64,000 nucleotides of DNA from DATJIG01 sp050260515. Its GTDB lineage: Bacteria > Pseudomonadota > Alphaproteobacteria > SMXQ01. The notes beneath the pieces were generated by a model. The model was given only the letters and a program-made list of their open reading frames with translations. It did not search any database and was not told the origin of the DNA. Position 1 is the first letter of the stretch, and every line of letters starts with the position of its first letter. The DNA is taken from positions 108,879 through 172,878 of the forward strand of contig JBLNCI010000036.1 of NCBI GenBank assembly GCA_050260515.1, read 5' to 3'. Shown here piece after piece: positions 25,667-34,126 of this stretch. The translations under genes and the position numbers were made by a program.

Positions 25667-26566
25667 ATGAAGGACAAAGAGAAGCCGCGTCGCGATCGCG
25701 ACCGTTCACCCGCGAGCCACGCCCGCGACGGCGTGCACATGCCGCAGCTCGCGTTCCACAACAAGGAGTTCCTGAACTCGCGCACGGCGCGCACGCTGCG
25801 CATCCTCGCCGAGTACATCGAGCCCGAGCAGCGCTTCGCCGAGCAGGACGTCCGCGACACCATCGTCTTCTTCGGCTCGGCGCGGATCATGCCGCGCGAG
25901 CAGGCGCTCGCCGCGCTCGAGAAGGCGCGCAAGATCGACGAGGACGTCGAGGGCGCCGAGCTCCAGCTCGAGATGTCGCGCTACTACGAGGACACCCGCG
26001 AGCTCGCCAAGCGACTCACCACGTGGTCGAAGAACCTGCACGCGCCCGGGCGCCGCTTCGTCGTCTGCTCCGGCGGCGGGCCGGGGATCATGGAGGCGGC
26101 GAACCGCGGCGCGTCGGAAGCGCGCGGCATCAACATCGGCCTCAACATCCAGCTCCCGTTCGAGCAGCACGCCAATCCGTACATCACCCGCGCGCTGAAC
26201 TTCGACTTCCACTACTTCTTCATGCGCAAGTTCTGGTTCGCGTATCTCGCCAAGGCGATGGTGTGCATGCCGGGCGGCTTCGGCACGCTCGACGAGCTCA
26301 CCGAGATGCTGACGCTGGCGCAGACGCTGAAGGTGAAGAAGAAGCTGCCGATCGTCCTCTACGGCGCGAGCTTCTGGCGCGAGGTCATCGACCTCAACGC
26401 GCTGGTGAAGTACGGCACGATCTCGCGCGAGGACCTCGACCGGGTGTTCCGCACCGATTCGGTCGACGAGGCGTTCGAGTTCCTCACCCGCGAGCTGCAG
26501 CACCTGATCGGCGATGAGCCCACGGTCACCGCGCCGGCGCGCGAGGACCCTGCGAACGGCAGCTAG
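25667..26566 (+). CDS. LOG family (TIGR00730) Rossmann-fold protein
   Basis: A 299-residue cytoplasmic protein with the LOG/LDC-like nucleotide-binding signatures SGGGPGIMEAANRG (about 135-148) and PGGFGTLDELTEML (about 202-215). LOG proteins hydrolyse nucleoside 5'-monophosphates to base plus ribose phosphate (cytokinin-activating in plants; PpnN-like nucleosidase in bacteria). It is longer than a minimal LOG because of an N-terminal charged helix region (about 20-125). The gene starts 65 bp after the aldolase stop. Confidence 0.9.
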   Translation: MKDKEKPRRDRDRSPASHARDGVHMPQLAFHNKEFLNSRTARTLRILAEYIEPEQRFAEQDVRDTIVFFGSARIMPREQALAALEKARKIDEDVEGAELQLEMSRYYEDTRELAKRLTTWSKNLHAPGRRFVVCSGGGPGIMEAANRGASEARGINIGLNIQLPFEQHANPYITRALNFDFHYFFMRKFWFAYLAKAMVCMPGGFGTLDELTEMLTLAQTLKVKKKLPIVLYGASFWREVIDLNALVKYGTISREDLDRVFRTDSVDEAFEFLTRELQHLIGDEPTVTAPAREDPANGS

Positions 26567-26583
26567 CCGACCGGCGGGACGAG

Positions 26584-26754
26584 CTAGCGCCGGCCGCGCC
26601 CGCGGCGGCGGCGTTCGGCGCGGCTGAGCGGCGGCTCGGGCGCCCGTGCGCGACGGCGGCGGTCGCGGACGATCCGGATCGCCCGGCCGATGCCATAGGC
26701 GAGCGCGATGGCGCCGAAGAACACCAACAGCCCGACGGGATCGAGGAAGGCCAT
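26584..26754 (-). CDS. Possible small membrane protein
   Basis: A 56-residue frame: one hydrophobic helix (about residues 7-27, VGLLVFFGAIALAYGIGRAI) followed by an extremely basic tail. This is a common layout for small inner-membrane proteins. There is no clear ribosome binding site before ATG 26754, and the gene lies 32 bp downstream of the tRNA-Thr on the same strand. Support is from composition only, so it may be spurious. Confidence 0.4.
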   Translation of the reverse strand: MAFLDPVGLLVFFGAIALAYGIGRAIRIVRDRRRRARAPEPPLSRAERRRRGRGRR

Positions 26755-26786
26755 CGCGGTTCGGTCGAGGGATTCGGGAGGGGGAA

Positions 26787-26861
26787 TGGTGCCGGCGGAG
26801 GGAATTGAACCCCCGACCCGCGCATTACGAATGCGCTGCTCTACCCCTGAGCTACGCCGGC
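26787..26861 (-). tRNA. tRNA-Thr (anticodon CGT)
   Basis: A 75-base tRNA on the minus strand with encoded CCA. The acceptor stem is GCCGGCG/CGCCGGC, the D arm GCTC..GAGC, the anticodon stem-loop GCGCA-TTCGTAA-TGCGC gives anticodon CGT, and the T loop is TTCAATT. It decodes ACG. Confidence 0.96.
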
Positions 26862-27131
26862 GCCAAGCTTGACGACAACTCCGGGCGCGCCCGAAGTGCC
26901 GTCTTTCTTTCACGAAACGCTTTTCGCTACAATAGCTTCGTTTTCCGGTCAACGTCGGGCCGCGCGGGACCCGCACAATTCGCCGGTGACAACGGAGCTT
27001 TGCGGCCCCCCGTGGAGGACGCGTCCGAAGCGGGGCAGCAAAGCGGAAAAGTCCCAACGGAGCCTTAACGGTCCGCCCGCCTGCGCGCGGCGGACCTCCG
27101 CCAGCGAGCCGTTCCGCGAACCCAGGCCACG

Positions 27132-27728
27132 ATGAACATCAAGCCACTCTACGTCTTCAAGCCCGCGCATTTCTCCCCCGACTTCTGCGACCGCGTGATC
27201 ACGGAGGGCGAGAAGCTCAAGATCCTCTCCGGCGCGACGCTCGGCCTCGAAGGCAAGCTCGGGGCGAACACAGACGTGCGCGATTCCAAGCTCGCGTTCT
27301 TCCAGCTCCAGAAGGAGTACCAGTGGCTGTACGACGCCGTGCTGGAGCCGGTGTTCGCCGCCAACACCCAGCACTGGCACTTCCACGTCTCGGCCTGCGA
27401 GCCGATGCAGTACACGACCTACGACACCGGCCAGTTCTACTCCTGGCACGTCGACCAGCATTCGGAGCCGTACCCGGACGGCATGTACAAGGGGCTGACG
27501 CGGAAGCTGTCGATCACGATCCAGCTCACCGAGCCCGACGAGTACGACGGCGGCGACTTCGAGATCCGCGACTACTGCGACTACGATTCCGTGCAGACGG
27601 TGAAGGCGCTGCGGCCGCGCGGCTCGCTGCTGGTGTTCCCGTCGTTCCTGATGCACCGGGTCTCGCCGGTGACGCGCGGGCTCAGGCGCTCGCTCGTGTG
27701 CTGGATCGTCGGGCCGCCGTTCACCTGA
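27132..27728 (+). CDS. 2OG-Fe(II) dioxygenase (PKHD/prolyl-hydroxylase-like)
   Basis: A 198-residue cytoplasmic protein with a double-stranded beta-helix. Iron ligands are H106 and D108 (WHVDQH) and H175 (FLMHRVSPV); R185 or R186 after TRGL should bind 2-oxoglutarate. LTRKLSITIQLTEPDEYDGGDFEI is typical of PKHD-type hydroxylases. It uses O2 and 2-oxoglutarate to hydroxylate a substrate that cannot be named from sequence. It starts a short plus-strand unit 270 bp after the tRNA-Thr; the gap shows no other gene. Confidence 0.9.
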   Translation: MNIKPLYVFKPAHFSPDFCDRVITEGEKLKILSGATLGLEGKLGANTDVRDSKLAFFQLQKEYQWLYDAVLEPVFAANTQHWHFHVSACEPMQYTTYDTGQFYSWHVDQHSEPYPDGMYKGLTRKLSITIQLTEPDEYDGGDFEIRDYCDYDSVQTVKALRPRGSLLVFPSFLMHRVSPVTRGLRRSLVCWIVGPPFT

Positions 27729-27747
27729 TCGGCCGACCCGACCGGCG

Positions 27748-29118
27748 CTACCGGATCGCGGCGGCCTCGGCCGGGGTCTCGACGGGCGTCGTCACGCGGC
27801 CCGGGCTCCGCCATTCGAGACCGTCGAACGTCCCGCACGCCCCGCAGCGCTCGGTCCAGCGCGGAGCCACGGCGCCGCACGCCCGGCACGTCCACGCCTC
27901 GTCGGCGCGCGCGGCGGCCGCCTGACGCAACCACTGCAGCTCGGCGTCGCGGTTGCCGTGCTCGGCGACCTCGAGGGTCGCGAAGCGACGGAAGAGGCCC
28001 GAGGGCGCGTCGCCGCCGTAGAGATCGCGCGCCGCGTGGAGATGATCGCGCGCCACACCCCACAGCCCCGCCGCGGCGGCAGCATCGGCGAGGCCGATCC
28101 GCACCTCCGGCGAGCGCGGCGCGAGCTTCAGCAGCCGCTCCATCCGCGTGACCCGCTTGAGCGGCTCCTCATCGGCGCCGCCGAGCTCGGCGTAGGCCGC
28201 GATCAGCTCCGGGTGGGGATGATGGCCGATGGCGCGCTCGAGCGCCGCGCGGGCGCGCCGTTCGTTGCCGTCGCGACGCTCGAGTGCCGCGACGCGCACC
28301 GCGCCCGGCGCGAACTCGGGCGCGAGGTCGTTGGCGCGACGGGCGAGCTTCAGCGCCTCGGCCTCGGCGCCCTCGGCCGCCGACGCATCGCTCTTGGCGA
28401 GCCACAGCGCCGCCCGCTTGCGCCCGGCGTCGCCCGACGTCAGCGCACCCTTGCGCACGGCGCGCTTGAGGATGGTCTCGGCCTCGTCGGCGGCGCCGTT
28501 GCGCACCTTGAGGTCGAACAGCGTGTCGGCGACCCAGCCCGAGTCGGGCTTCAGCGCGCTCGCGCGCTCGGCGAGCATCAGCGGATCGGTACCCGGCGGC
28601 GCGTCGCCCCGGCTCGCCAGCAGCAGCATGCCGCGGATGCCGAGGAACTCGGTCTCGGGATGGCGCATCATCGCGGCGAACGCGGCCGCGGCGTCGATTC
28701 GGTCGTGAGCGAGCTGCGCCGCCTGCGCCCGCAGCAGCAGGCCGAGCGGGAGATCGGGATCGAGCGCCGCGATGCGCTTGGCGGCGGCGCGGGCACCCTG
28801 CGGATCGCCCGCCGCCACCGCGGTGAGCCCGCGCGACAGCGTGGCCAGTGCGCGGTCGCGGCCGCGCCCCTCGCGCCAGGCGCGGATGCGGCCGGGCACG
28901 CCGAGCAGCAGCAGGATCAGCCACGTGATCAGTGCCGCGCCCACGATCAGAGCGGTGGCGATCAGCGCCGTCGTCGCCACCGAGAGATCGTAGCGGTAAC
29001 CGCGCCACACCATCGAAACCGAGCCCGGATTGGCGCCGAACCAGCCGGCGACGAACAGCAGCCCGGCGAGGATCGCGATGAAGACGGCAAGCTTGAGGAG
29101 CCGGCGCACGGTCTTCAT
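27748..29118 (-). CDS. hemY: HemY-like TPR membrane protein with C-terminal zinc ribbon
   Basis: A 456-residue inner-membrane protein: helices at about 8-28 and 43-72, then a TPR-rich region to about 400, and finally two CxxC pairs (C411/C414 and C425/C428, CRAC..CGAC) forming a rubredoxin-like zinc ribbon. This is the proteobacterial HemY of the hem operon, not the Bacillus protoporphyrinogen oxidase of the same name. Its biochemical role is not established. The layout resembles LapB/YciM, which also has a C-terminal zinc ribbon. The start overlaps the Mic60-like gene stop by 4 bp. Confidence 0.88.
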   Translation of the reverse strand: MKTVRRLLKLAVFIAILAGLLFVAGWFGANPGSVSMVWRGYRYDLSVATTALIATALIVGAALITWLILLLLGVPGRIRAWREGRGRDRALATLSRGLTAVAAGDPQGARAAAKRIAALDPDLPLGLLLRAQAAQLAHDRIDAAAAFAAMMRHPETEFLGIRGMLLLASRGDAPPGTDPLMLAERASALKPDSGWVADTLFDLKVRNGAADEAETILKRAVRKGALTSGDAGRKRAALWLAKSDASAAEGAEAEALKLARRANDLAPEFAPGAVRVAALERRDGNERRARAALERAIGHHPHPELIAAYAELGGADEEPLKRVTRMERLLKLAPRSPEVRIGLADAAAAAGLWGVARDHLHAARDLYGGDAPSGLFRRFATLEVAEHGNRDAELQWLRQAAAARADEAWTCRACGAVAPRWTERCGACGTFDGLEWRSPGRVTTPVETPAEAAAIR

Positions 29119-30209
29119 GGCAGCTCCGGCGATGGCGCGTCGTTGCGCTGCGTCGAAGGCGATGCGATCGACTGAAGCGACTCCTCGATCGCGGCGATGG
29201 TGTCGTCGGCCGACACGCGGGCGCGCGCGGCGGCGACCCACGCGAGCGCCACGTCGGCAGCGCCTCCGGTGAGAGTCGTCATCTCGGAGATCGCCCCCGA
29301 CACGTCGCCGTCGCGCACCTTGGCCTCGGCGCGCGCGACCACGGCTGCCGGTTTGTCGCCTCCCGGCGCGCCCGCCTCGGGGACATCGGTGTCCGGGGTC
29401 GGACGGACGATCACCAGCGACTTGAGACGGGCGACGATGGCCTGCCACCAGTTGCCGCCGTTCTCGAGCAGCGCGGCGCGGACGATATCGCTGCCTTGGG
29501 AATCCAGCGCCTCGCGCAGTTCGGCGCGGGTCGGGATGCCGCTCTCCGCCCACGCCCGCAGCGCCTGCAGGCGCCCCACCGCGGCCGGATTTCCGGCGAG
29601 GATCGCGTAGACGTCGTCGTATTCACGGTCGAACGGCTGACCGCGCTCGAGACTTGTGCGCAGGCGCGCGACGGCGGTCGCCGCCCGCGTCATCTGGTTC
29701 AGGCGATCGGCGGCGGCGCGTGCCGCCTGCTCGGCGCGGTCGGCGCGGGCGCGTTCGGTCGCGACCGAGGTCTCGAGCGTGGCGACGCGCGCTTCGAGCT
29801 GCGCGATCTGCGCGTCGGCGGCCGAGCTGGGCGCGGGCTCGGATGGCGGCGTCGCGGCCAGACGCCGTTCGAGATCGGCGATGCGCGACGACAGATCCGG
29901 CGCGGACGTGGACGGAGGTGGCGCGTCGCGCTCGGCGGGCCGCGAAGACGATGGCGGTGCCGCCGATGGAGCGGCGGAAGGAGCGGACGGCGTCTCGGGA
30001 GCCGGCGCGAATTGCGGCGGGGACCGGGTCGCCGTCGGCAGCGGGCGGGTGACGACCTCGCCGCGGTCGCGCAGGCGATCCCAGGCCAGCAATCCGCCGC
30101 CGCCGATCACGATCAGCGCGATGGCGACCATGAGCAGCCGCTGCGCATGCGCCTCGGGCTTCTCGGGCGTTGCGGGTTTGTCCGGCGGCGGCAGCGAAGG
30201 TTCGGTCAT
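29115..30209 (-). CDS. Alphaproteobacterial Mic60 (mitofilin-like) membrane protein
   Basis: A 364-residue protein. ATG 30209 has AGGG upstream. Residues 25-43 form one inner-membrane helix, followed by a Pro/Ala/Ser-rich spacer (about 50-105), a coiled coil (about 105-175) and a helical C-terminal domain with AVARLRTSLERGQPFDREYD and AILAGN, typical of COG4223/mitofilin. Alphaproteobacterial Mic60 lies between hemD and hemY in many genomes, as here. It is thought to shape the inner membrane and connect it to the outer membrane. Confidence 0.88.
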   Translation of the reverse strand: MTEPSLPPPDKPATPEKPEAHAQRLLMVAIALIVIGGGGLLAWDRLRDRGEVVTRPLPTATRSPPQFAPAPETPSAPSAAPSAAPPSSSRPAERDAPPPSTSAPDLSSRIADLERRLAATPPSEPAPSSAADAQIAQLEARVATLETSVATERARADRAEQAARAAADRLNQMTRAATAVARLRTSLERGQPFDREYDDVYAILAGNPAAVGRLQALRAWAESGIPTRAELREALDSQGSDIVRAALLENGGNWWQAIVARLKSLVIVRPTPDTDVPEAGAPGGDKPAAVVARAEAKVRDGDVSGAISEMTTLTGGAADVALAWVAAARARVSADDTIAAIEESLQSIASPSTQRNDAPSPELP

Positions 30210-30225
30210 CAAAGCCCTGCAGTCG

Positions 30226-30963
30226 TCACGCGTTCGTCAGGCCGGCACCGAGAAGGGATTCGAGCAACGCATCGGTCGTCGGCCGCGCCGCGGTGACGAC
30301 ACGGGCGAACGGCAGGGACGTCAGGGCGTCGCTCACGGCCGCGGACAATCCGAACGACACGATCGACCGCATGGCACCCTGCAACCGCGACGCCTCGATC
30401 AACGTAACAAACGTACGCGCCGTCCGTGGAGAGAAAAAAAGGGCAGCGCCGACCGCCCCAGCCTCGATCTGCCGCCGGGTTCCGGATCGCAGTGCCGCGG
30501 CGGGAACCGACTCGTAGAGCACCGCCCGCCGCACGGTGTGGCGCGAGGCCGCTAGCAACGGCGCGAGGTCCCGTGCCACGACAGAGCCGGACACATGGAG
30601 AATGGGTCCCCGCTGCGCCGGCAAATTTCCGGCGATCACCCGCGCCAGATCCTCGACCGTTCCCTGTCCCTCATGGACGTCCTGGAAGCCGGCGGCGCGC
30701 GCCGCCGCCGCAGTCGCAGTTCCGACCGCAAACACGGGCAATGTCCGCGACACCGACTCGCCGCCCGAGGCCGTCGCCAACGCCCGCACGCCGTTCGCCG
30801 ACGTGAACACCACCGCCTGAATGTCGAAGGCGTCGACCTTCGCGCCGGGCAAGGCGCAGATCGAGATGAGCGGTTCGATCACCGGCACGAAGCCCATCGC
30901 CTCCACCCGTTTCGCCAGGGCGTCGGCCTCGTCGGCCGGCCGGGTGATGAGGACCCGCGTCAT
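30226..30963 (-). CDS. hemD: Uroporphyrinogen-III synthase
   Basis: A 245-residue cytoplasmic enzyme that closes hydroxymethylbilane to uroporphyrinogen III with ring-D inversion. The family is poorly conserved, but VLITRPADEADALAKRVEAMGF at the start, VVFTSANGVRAL, FAVGTATAAAARAAGF and LFFSPRTARTFV are recognisable, and the gene follows hemC. ATG overlaps the hemC stop by 4 bp, and 16 bp separate it from the Mic60-like gene. Confidence 0.94.
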   Translation of the reverse strand: MTRVLITRPADEADALAKRVEAMGFVPVIEPLISICALPGAKVDAFDIQAVVFTSANGVRALATASGGESVSRTLPVFAVGTATAAAARAAGFQDVHEGQGTVEDLARVIAGNLPAQRGPILHVSGSVVARDLAPLLAASRHTVRRAVLYESVPAAALRSGTRRQIEAGAVGAALFFSPRTARTFVTLIEASRLQGAMRSIVSFGLSAAVSDALTSLPFARVVTAARPTTDALLESLLGAGLTNA

Positions 30964-31910
30964 CGCTGGGCGGCTTCGTAGCGCGCTTCAAGGCCCGCGA
31001 AGAACTCGGCGCCGGCATCGGCGCGCAGCTCGGCGCCGGCGTCGCGGCCGATCGCCTCGGCGTCGGCGAACGACCCGTCGCGCCGCGTCCGGAAGATGCG
31101 GCTGCCGTCAGGCTCGGCGATCAGCGCGTCCAGCACCAGCCGCCCGTTGTCGTCGCGGGCGAACGCGGCGATCGGGGTCCGGCACGAGCCGTCGAGCGCC
31201 GCGAGCAGCGCGCGCTCGCAGCGGATCGCGCGCGCGGTCGCGGGATCGTCGAACCCGGCGAGCGCCGCGCGGATCCGCGCATCGCCCTCTCGGCAGGCGA
31301 TGCCGATAGCGCCCTGGGCCGGCGCCGGCAGCACGTCGATGGCGTCGAGGGTGACGCCGATCGCGTCGGCGTCGATGCCGAGACGGTTGAGCCCGGCACG
31401 AGCGAGGATCGTCGCCTCGGCGACGCCGCGCCGGAGCTTGTCGAGACGCGTGTTGACGTTGCCACGGAAGTCGACCACGGCGAGATCGCGGCGACGCGCC
31501 AGCACCTGCGACCGTCGCCGCAGCGACGACGTGCCGACCCGCGCCCCGGCGGGAAGGTCGGCGAACGGGACGCGATCGGGCGAGACCAGCACGTCGCGCA
31601 CGTCCTCGCGCGGCAGCACCGCGGCGATGACGATGCCCGGCGGCAGCAGTGTCGGCACGTCCTTCATCGAGTGCACCGCGAGATCGACGGCACCCGAGAG
31701 CAGCGCCTCGTCGATCTCCTTCGTGAACAGGCCCTTGCCGCCGAACGCGGCGAGCGGGCGATCCGTCAGCACGTCGCCCGACGTGCGCAGCGTCCGGATC
31801 TCCGGCTCGCGCGGCGACACGCGCGCCAGCAGCGCGGCAACGGCGCGCGCCTGAGCGAGCGCGAGCGGGCTGCCGCGGGTCCCGATGACGAGGCTGCGAT
31901 CCTGTTGCAC
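30960..31910 (-). CDS. hemC: Hydroxymethylbilane synthase (porphobilinogen deaminase)
   Basis: A 316-residue cytoplasmic enzyme that condenses four porphobilinogen units. C243 in LDGSCRTPIAAF carries the dipyrromethane cofactor. Other blocks are IGTRGSPLALAQA, FGGKGLFTKEIDEALL, AVHSMKDVPT, RVGTSSLRRRSQ and FRGNVNTRLDKL. It starts at GTG with AAAGGTG upstream. It leads the operon hemC-hemD-Mic60-hemY and is divergent from tsaD with 124 bp between the starts, which must hold both promoters. Confidence 0.96.
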   Translation of the reverse strand: MQQDRSLVIGTRGSPLALAQARAVAALLARVSPREPEIRTLRTSGDVLTDRPLAAFGGKGLFTKEIDEALLSGAVDLAVHSMKDVPTLLPPGIVIAAVLPREDVRDVLVSPDRVPFADLPAGARVGTSSLRRRSQVLARRRDLAVVDFRGNVNTRLDKLRRGVAEATILARAGLNRLGIDADAIGVTLDAIDVLPAPAQGAIGIACREGDARIRAALAGFDDPATARAIRCERALLAALDGSCRTPIAAFARDDNGRLVLDALIAEPDGSRIFRTRRDGSFADAEAIGRDAGAELRADAGAEFFAGLEARYEAAQR

Positions 31911-32034
31911 GGCACACCTTTAGCCCCGCTCCCGGGACCGGCAAAGCGCAAAATCCGCCGTGGTCGCGTGCGCGCCGCCCGTGTAGGATCGCGCAGCGCG
32001 AAACCTCCGCTTTCCCGGACTTCTCCACGCTCCA

Positions 32035-33099
32035 ATGATCGTTCTCGGCATCGAGACAAGCTGCGACGAAACCGCGGCCGCCGTCGTCACCGGCGAGCGG
32101 CGCATCGCCGCGAATCGCGTGCTGTCGCAGATCGAGGAACACACGCCGTACGGCGGCATCGTGCCGGAGATCGCGGCACGGTCGCATCTCGATCACCTCG
32201 ACGACCTGATCGTCGGCGCGCTCGGCGACGCGGGTATCGGCTTCCGCGATCTCACCGGCGTCGCCGCCACCGGCGGACCGGGATTGATCGGCGGCGTCAT
32301 CGTCGGCGTCACCATGGCGAAGGCGATCGCGCTGGCACACGACCTGCCGTTCGTCGCCGTCAATCACCTCGAGGCCCACGCGCTCACCGCGCGGCTCACC
32401 GACGACGTCGCGTTCCCGTATCTCCTGCTGCTGGTCACCGGCGGCCACACCCAGCTCCTCGTCGTCGAGGATGTGGGCCGCTACCGCCGCCTCGGTACCA
32501 CGGTCGACGATGCGGTCGGCGAGGCGTTCGACAAGGCGGCGAAGCTCCTCGGCCTCGGCTATCCGGGCGGGCCGGTGATCGAGGCCTTGGCGGGGACGGG
32601 CGATCCCAAGCGCTCGCCGATCGCCCTTCCCCGGCCGATGATCGGCCGCGCCGGGTGCGACTTCTCGTTCTCGGGACTGAAGACGGCGCTGTCCCAGGGC
32701 CTGCGCAACATGGCCCGCGAGCCGTCGGAGGCGGAGCGCGCGGACATCGCGGCCGCGTTCCAGCACGCGGTCGCGGCGTCGGTGTCGGATCGCACCGCCC
32801 ACGCGATCGACGTCTTTCTCGAGCGCCACGCGCCGGCGCAGCCGACGCTGGTCGTCGCCGGAGGGGTCGCCGCCAACAAGGCGTTGCGCGCCGAGCTCGA
32901 GCGCGTCGCCGCGCGTCGAGGGATGCGGCTGATCGCGCCGCCGCCCGCGCTCTGCACGGACAACGCGGCGATGGTGGCATGGGCCGGGGTCGAACGGCTG
33001 CGCCGCGGCCTTCACGACGAGCTGTCGTTCGCGCCGCGGCCGCGGTGGCCGCTCGACGCGACCGCGCCGCGCGCGGCCGGCGCCGGCATCAAGGCATAA
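32035..33099 (+). CDS. tsaD: tRNA N6-adenosine threonylcarbamoyltransferase TsaD
   Basis: A 354-residue cytoplasmic enzyme that transfers threonylcarbamoyl to A37 of ANN-decoding tRNAs. Metal ligands H111 and H115 lie in VNHLEAHAL at the same positions as in E. coli. GIETSCDETAAAVV, TGGPGLIGG, LVTGGHTQLL, VGEAFDKAAKLLGLGYPGG and VAGGVAANKALR are family motifs. It is transcribed with gpsA, which begins 10 bp later, and away from hemC; this is a common alphaproteobacterial arrangement. Confidence 0.97.
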   Translation: MIVLGIETSCDETAAAVVTGERRIAANRVLSQIEEHTPYGGIVPEIAARSHLDHLDDLIVGALGDAGIGFRDLTGVAATGGPGLIGGVIVGVTMAKAIALAHDLPFVAVNHLEAHALTARLTDDVAFPYLLLLVTGGHTQLLVVEDVGRYRRLGTTVDDAVGEAFDKAAKLLGLGYPGGPVIEALAGTGDPKRSPIALPRPMIGRAGCDFSFSGLKTALSQGLRNMAREPSEAERADIAAAFQHAVAASVSDRTAHAIDVFLERHAPAQPTLVVAGGVAANKALRAELERVAARRGMRLIAPPPALCTDNAAMVAWAGVERLRRGLHDELSFAPRPRWPLDATAPRAAGAGIKA

Positions 33100-33109
33100 G
33101 GGGAGAGAC

Positions 33110-34126
33110 ATGGGATCGTCCGCGACCATCGGCGTGATCGGCGCCGGCGCGTGGGGCACGGCGCTCGCGAAGGCCGCCGCCGACCGCGGCGAGACCGTGC
33201 GCCTGTGGGCGCGCGAGGCCGAGGTGGTAGACGCGATCGCCACGCGGCGCGAGAACACGCTGTTCCTCCCCGGAGTGAAGCTGCCCGAGAGCGTCGCGCC
33301 GACCGGCTCCCTCACCGAATTCCGCGACGTCGAACTCGCGATCCTCGCCGTGCCGGCGCAGTTCCTGCGCGCGGTCGCGAGCGCGCTGGCGCCCACCCTG
33401 GCCCAGCGGCCGCCCCTGGTGATCGCCGCCAAGGGCATCGAGACCGACTCGGGGCGGCTGATGAGCGAGATCGTCGCCGACCTCGTGCCCAAGTCGCCGA
33501 TCGCGATCCTGTCGGGACCTTCGTTCGCCCGCGAGGTGGCGGACGGGCTGCCCGCCGCGCTGACCCTCGCCTGCGCCGATCGCGCGCTCGCCGATTCGCT
33601 CGCGCTCAGGCTCGGCAGCCCGAAGCTGCGGCTCTACACCAGCCCCGACATCGTCGGCGCGCAGATCGGCGGCGCGGTGAAGAACGTGCTGGCGATCGCC
33701 TGCGGCATCGCGACGGGGCGCGGTCTTGGCGAGAACGCGCGGGCGGCGCTCATCACCCGCGGCATGGCGGAAATGACACGGCTCAGCCAGTCGCTCGGCG
33801 GCTCGGCCGAGACGCTGCTCGGCCTGTGCGGCATCGGCGACGTGGTGCTCACCTGCATGAGCGCGACCTCGCGCAACTTCTCGGTGGGCCTCGCGCTCGG
33901 CGAGGGACGCACGCTCGCCGAGGCGCTCGCCGGCAAGCGCTCGGTCGCCGAGGGCGTCGCGTCGGCCGCCGCCGTCGTGCGGCGCGCCAGGTCCGCGGGC
34001 GTCGCGATGCCGATCGCGGAGGCGATCGACGCGATCCTCAATCGCGGCGCCGGCATCGACGAGACCATCGCCCAAGTGCTGGCGCGACCGCTCGCCAAGG
34101 AAGAGGTCAGCGTCCGCCGGGGGTGA
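33110..34126 (+). CDS. gpsA: Glycerol-3-phosphate dehydrogenase [NAD(P)+]
   Basis: A 338-residue cytoplasmic enzyme that makes sn-glycerol 3-phosphate for phospholipids. It has the Rossmann motif IGVIGAGAWGTALA (about 7-20), GPSFAREVADGLPAA, the catalytic-Lys region GGAVKNVLAIACGIATG, and LCGIGDVVLTCMS..SRNFSVGLALG. AGGGGAGAG precedes the ATG. Its last 20 bases overlap tail to tail with the SGNH protein gene on the other strand. Confidence 0.97.
   Translation: MGSSATIGVIGAGAWGTALAKAAADRGETVRLWAREAEVVDAIATRRENTLFLPGVKLPESVAPTGSLTEFRDVELAILAVPAQFLRAVASALAPTLAQRPPLVIAAKGIETDSGRLMSEIVADLVPKSPIAILSGPSFAREVADGLPAALTLACADRALADSLALRLGSPKLRLYTSPDIVGAQIGGAVKNVLAIACGIATGRGLGENARAALITRGMAEMTRLSQSLGGSAETLLGLCGIGDVVLTCMSATSRNFSVGLALGEGRTLAEALAGKRSVAEGVASAAAVVRRARSAGVAMPIAEAIDAILNRGAGIDETIAQVLARPLAKEEVSVRRG

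Noticed and set aside
27748..29118. HemY as protoporphyrinogen oxidase
   Set aside because: The Gram-positive enzyme of that name is an FAD protein; this one has membrane helices, TPRs and a zinc ribbon with no dinucleotide-binding motif.
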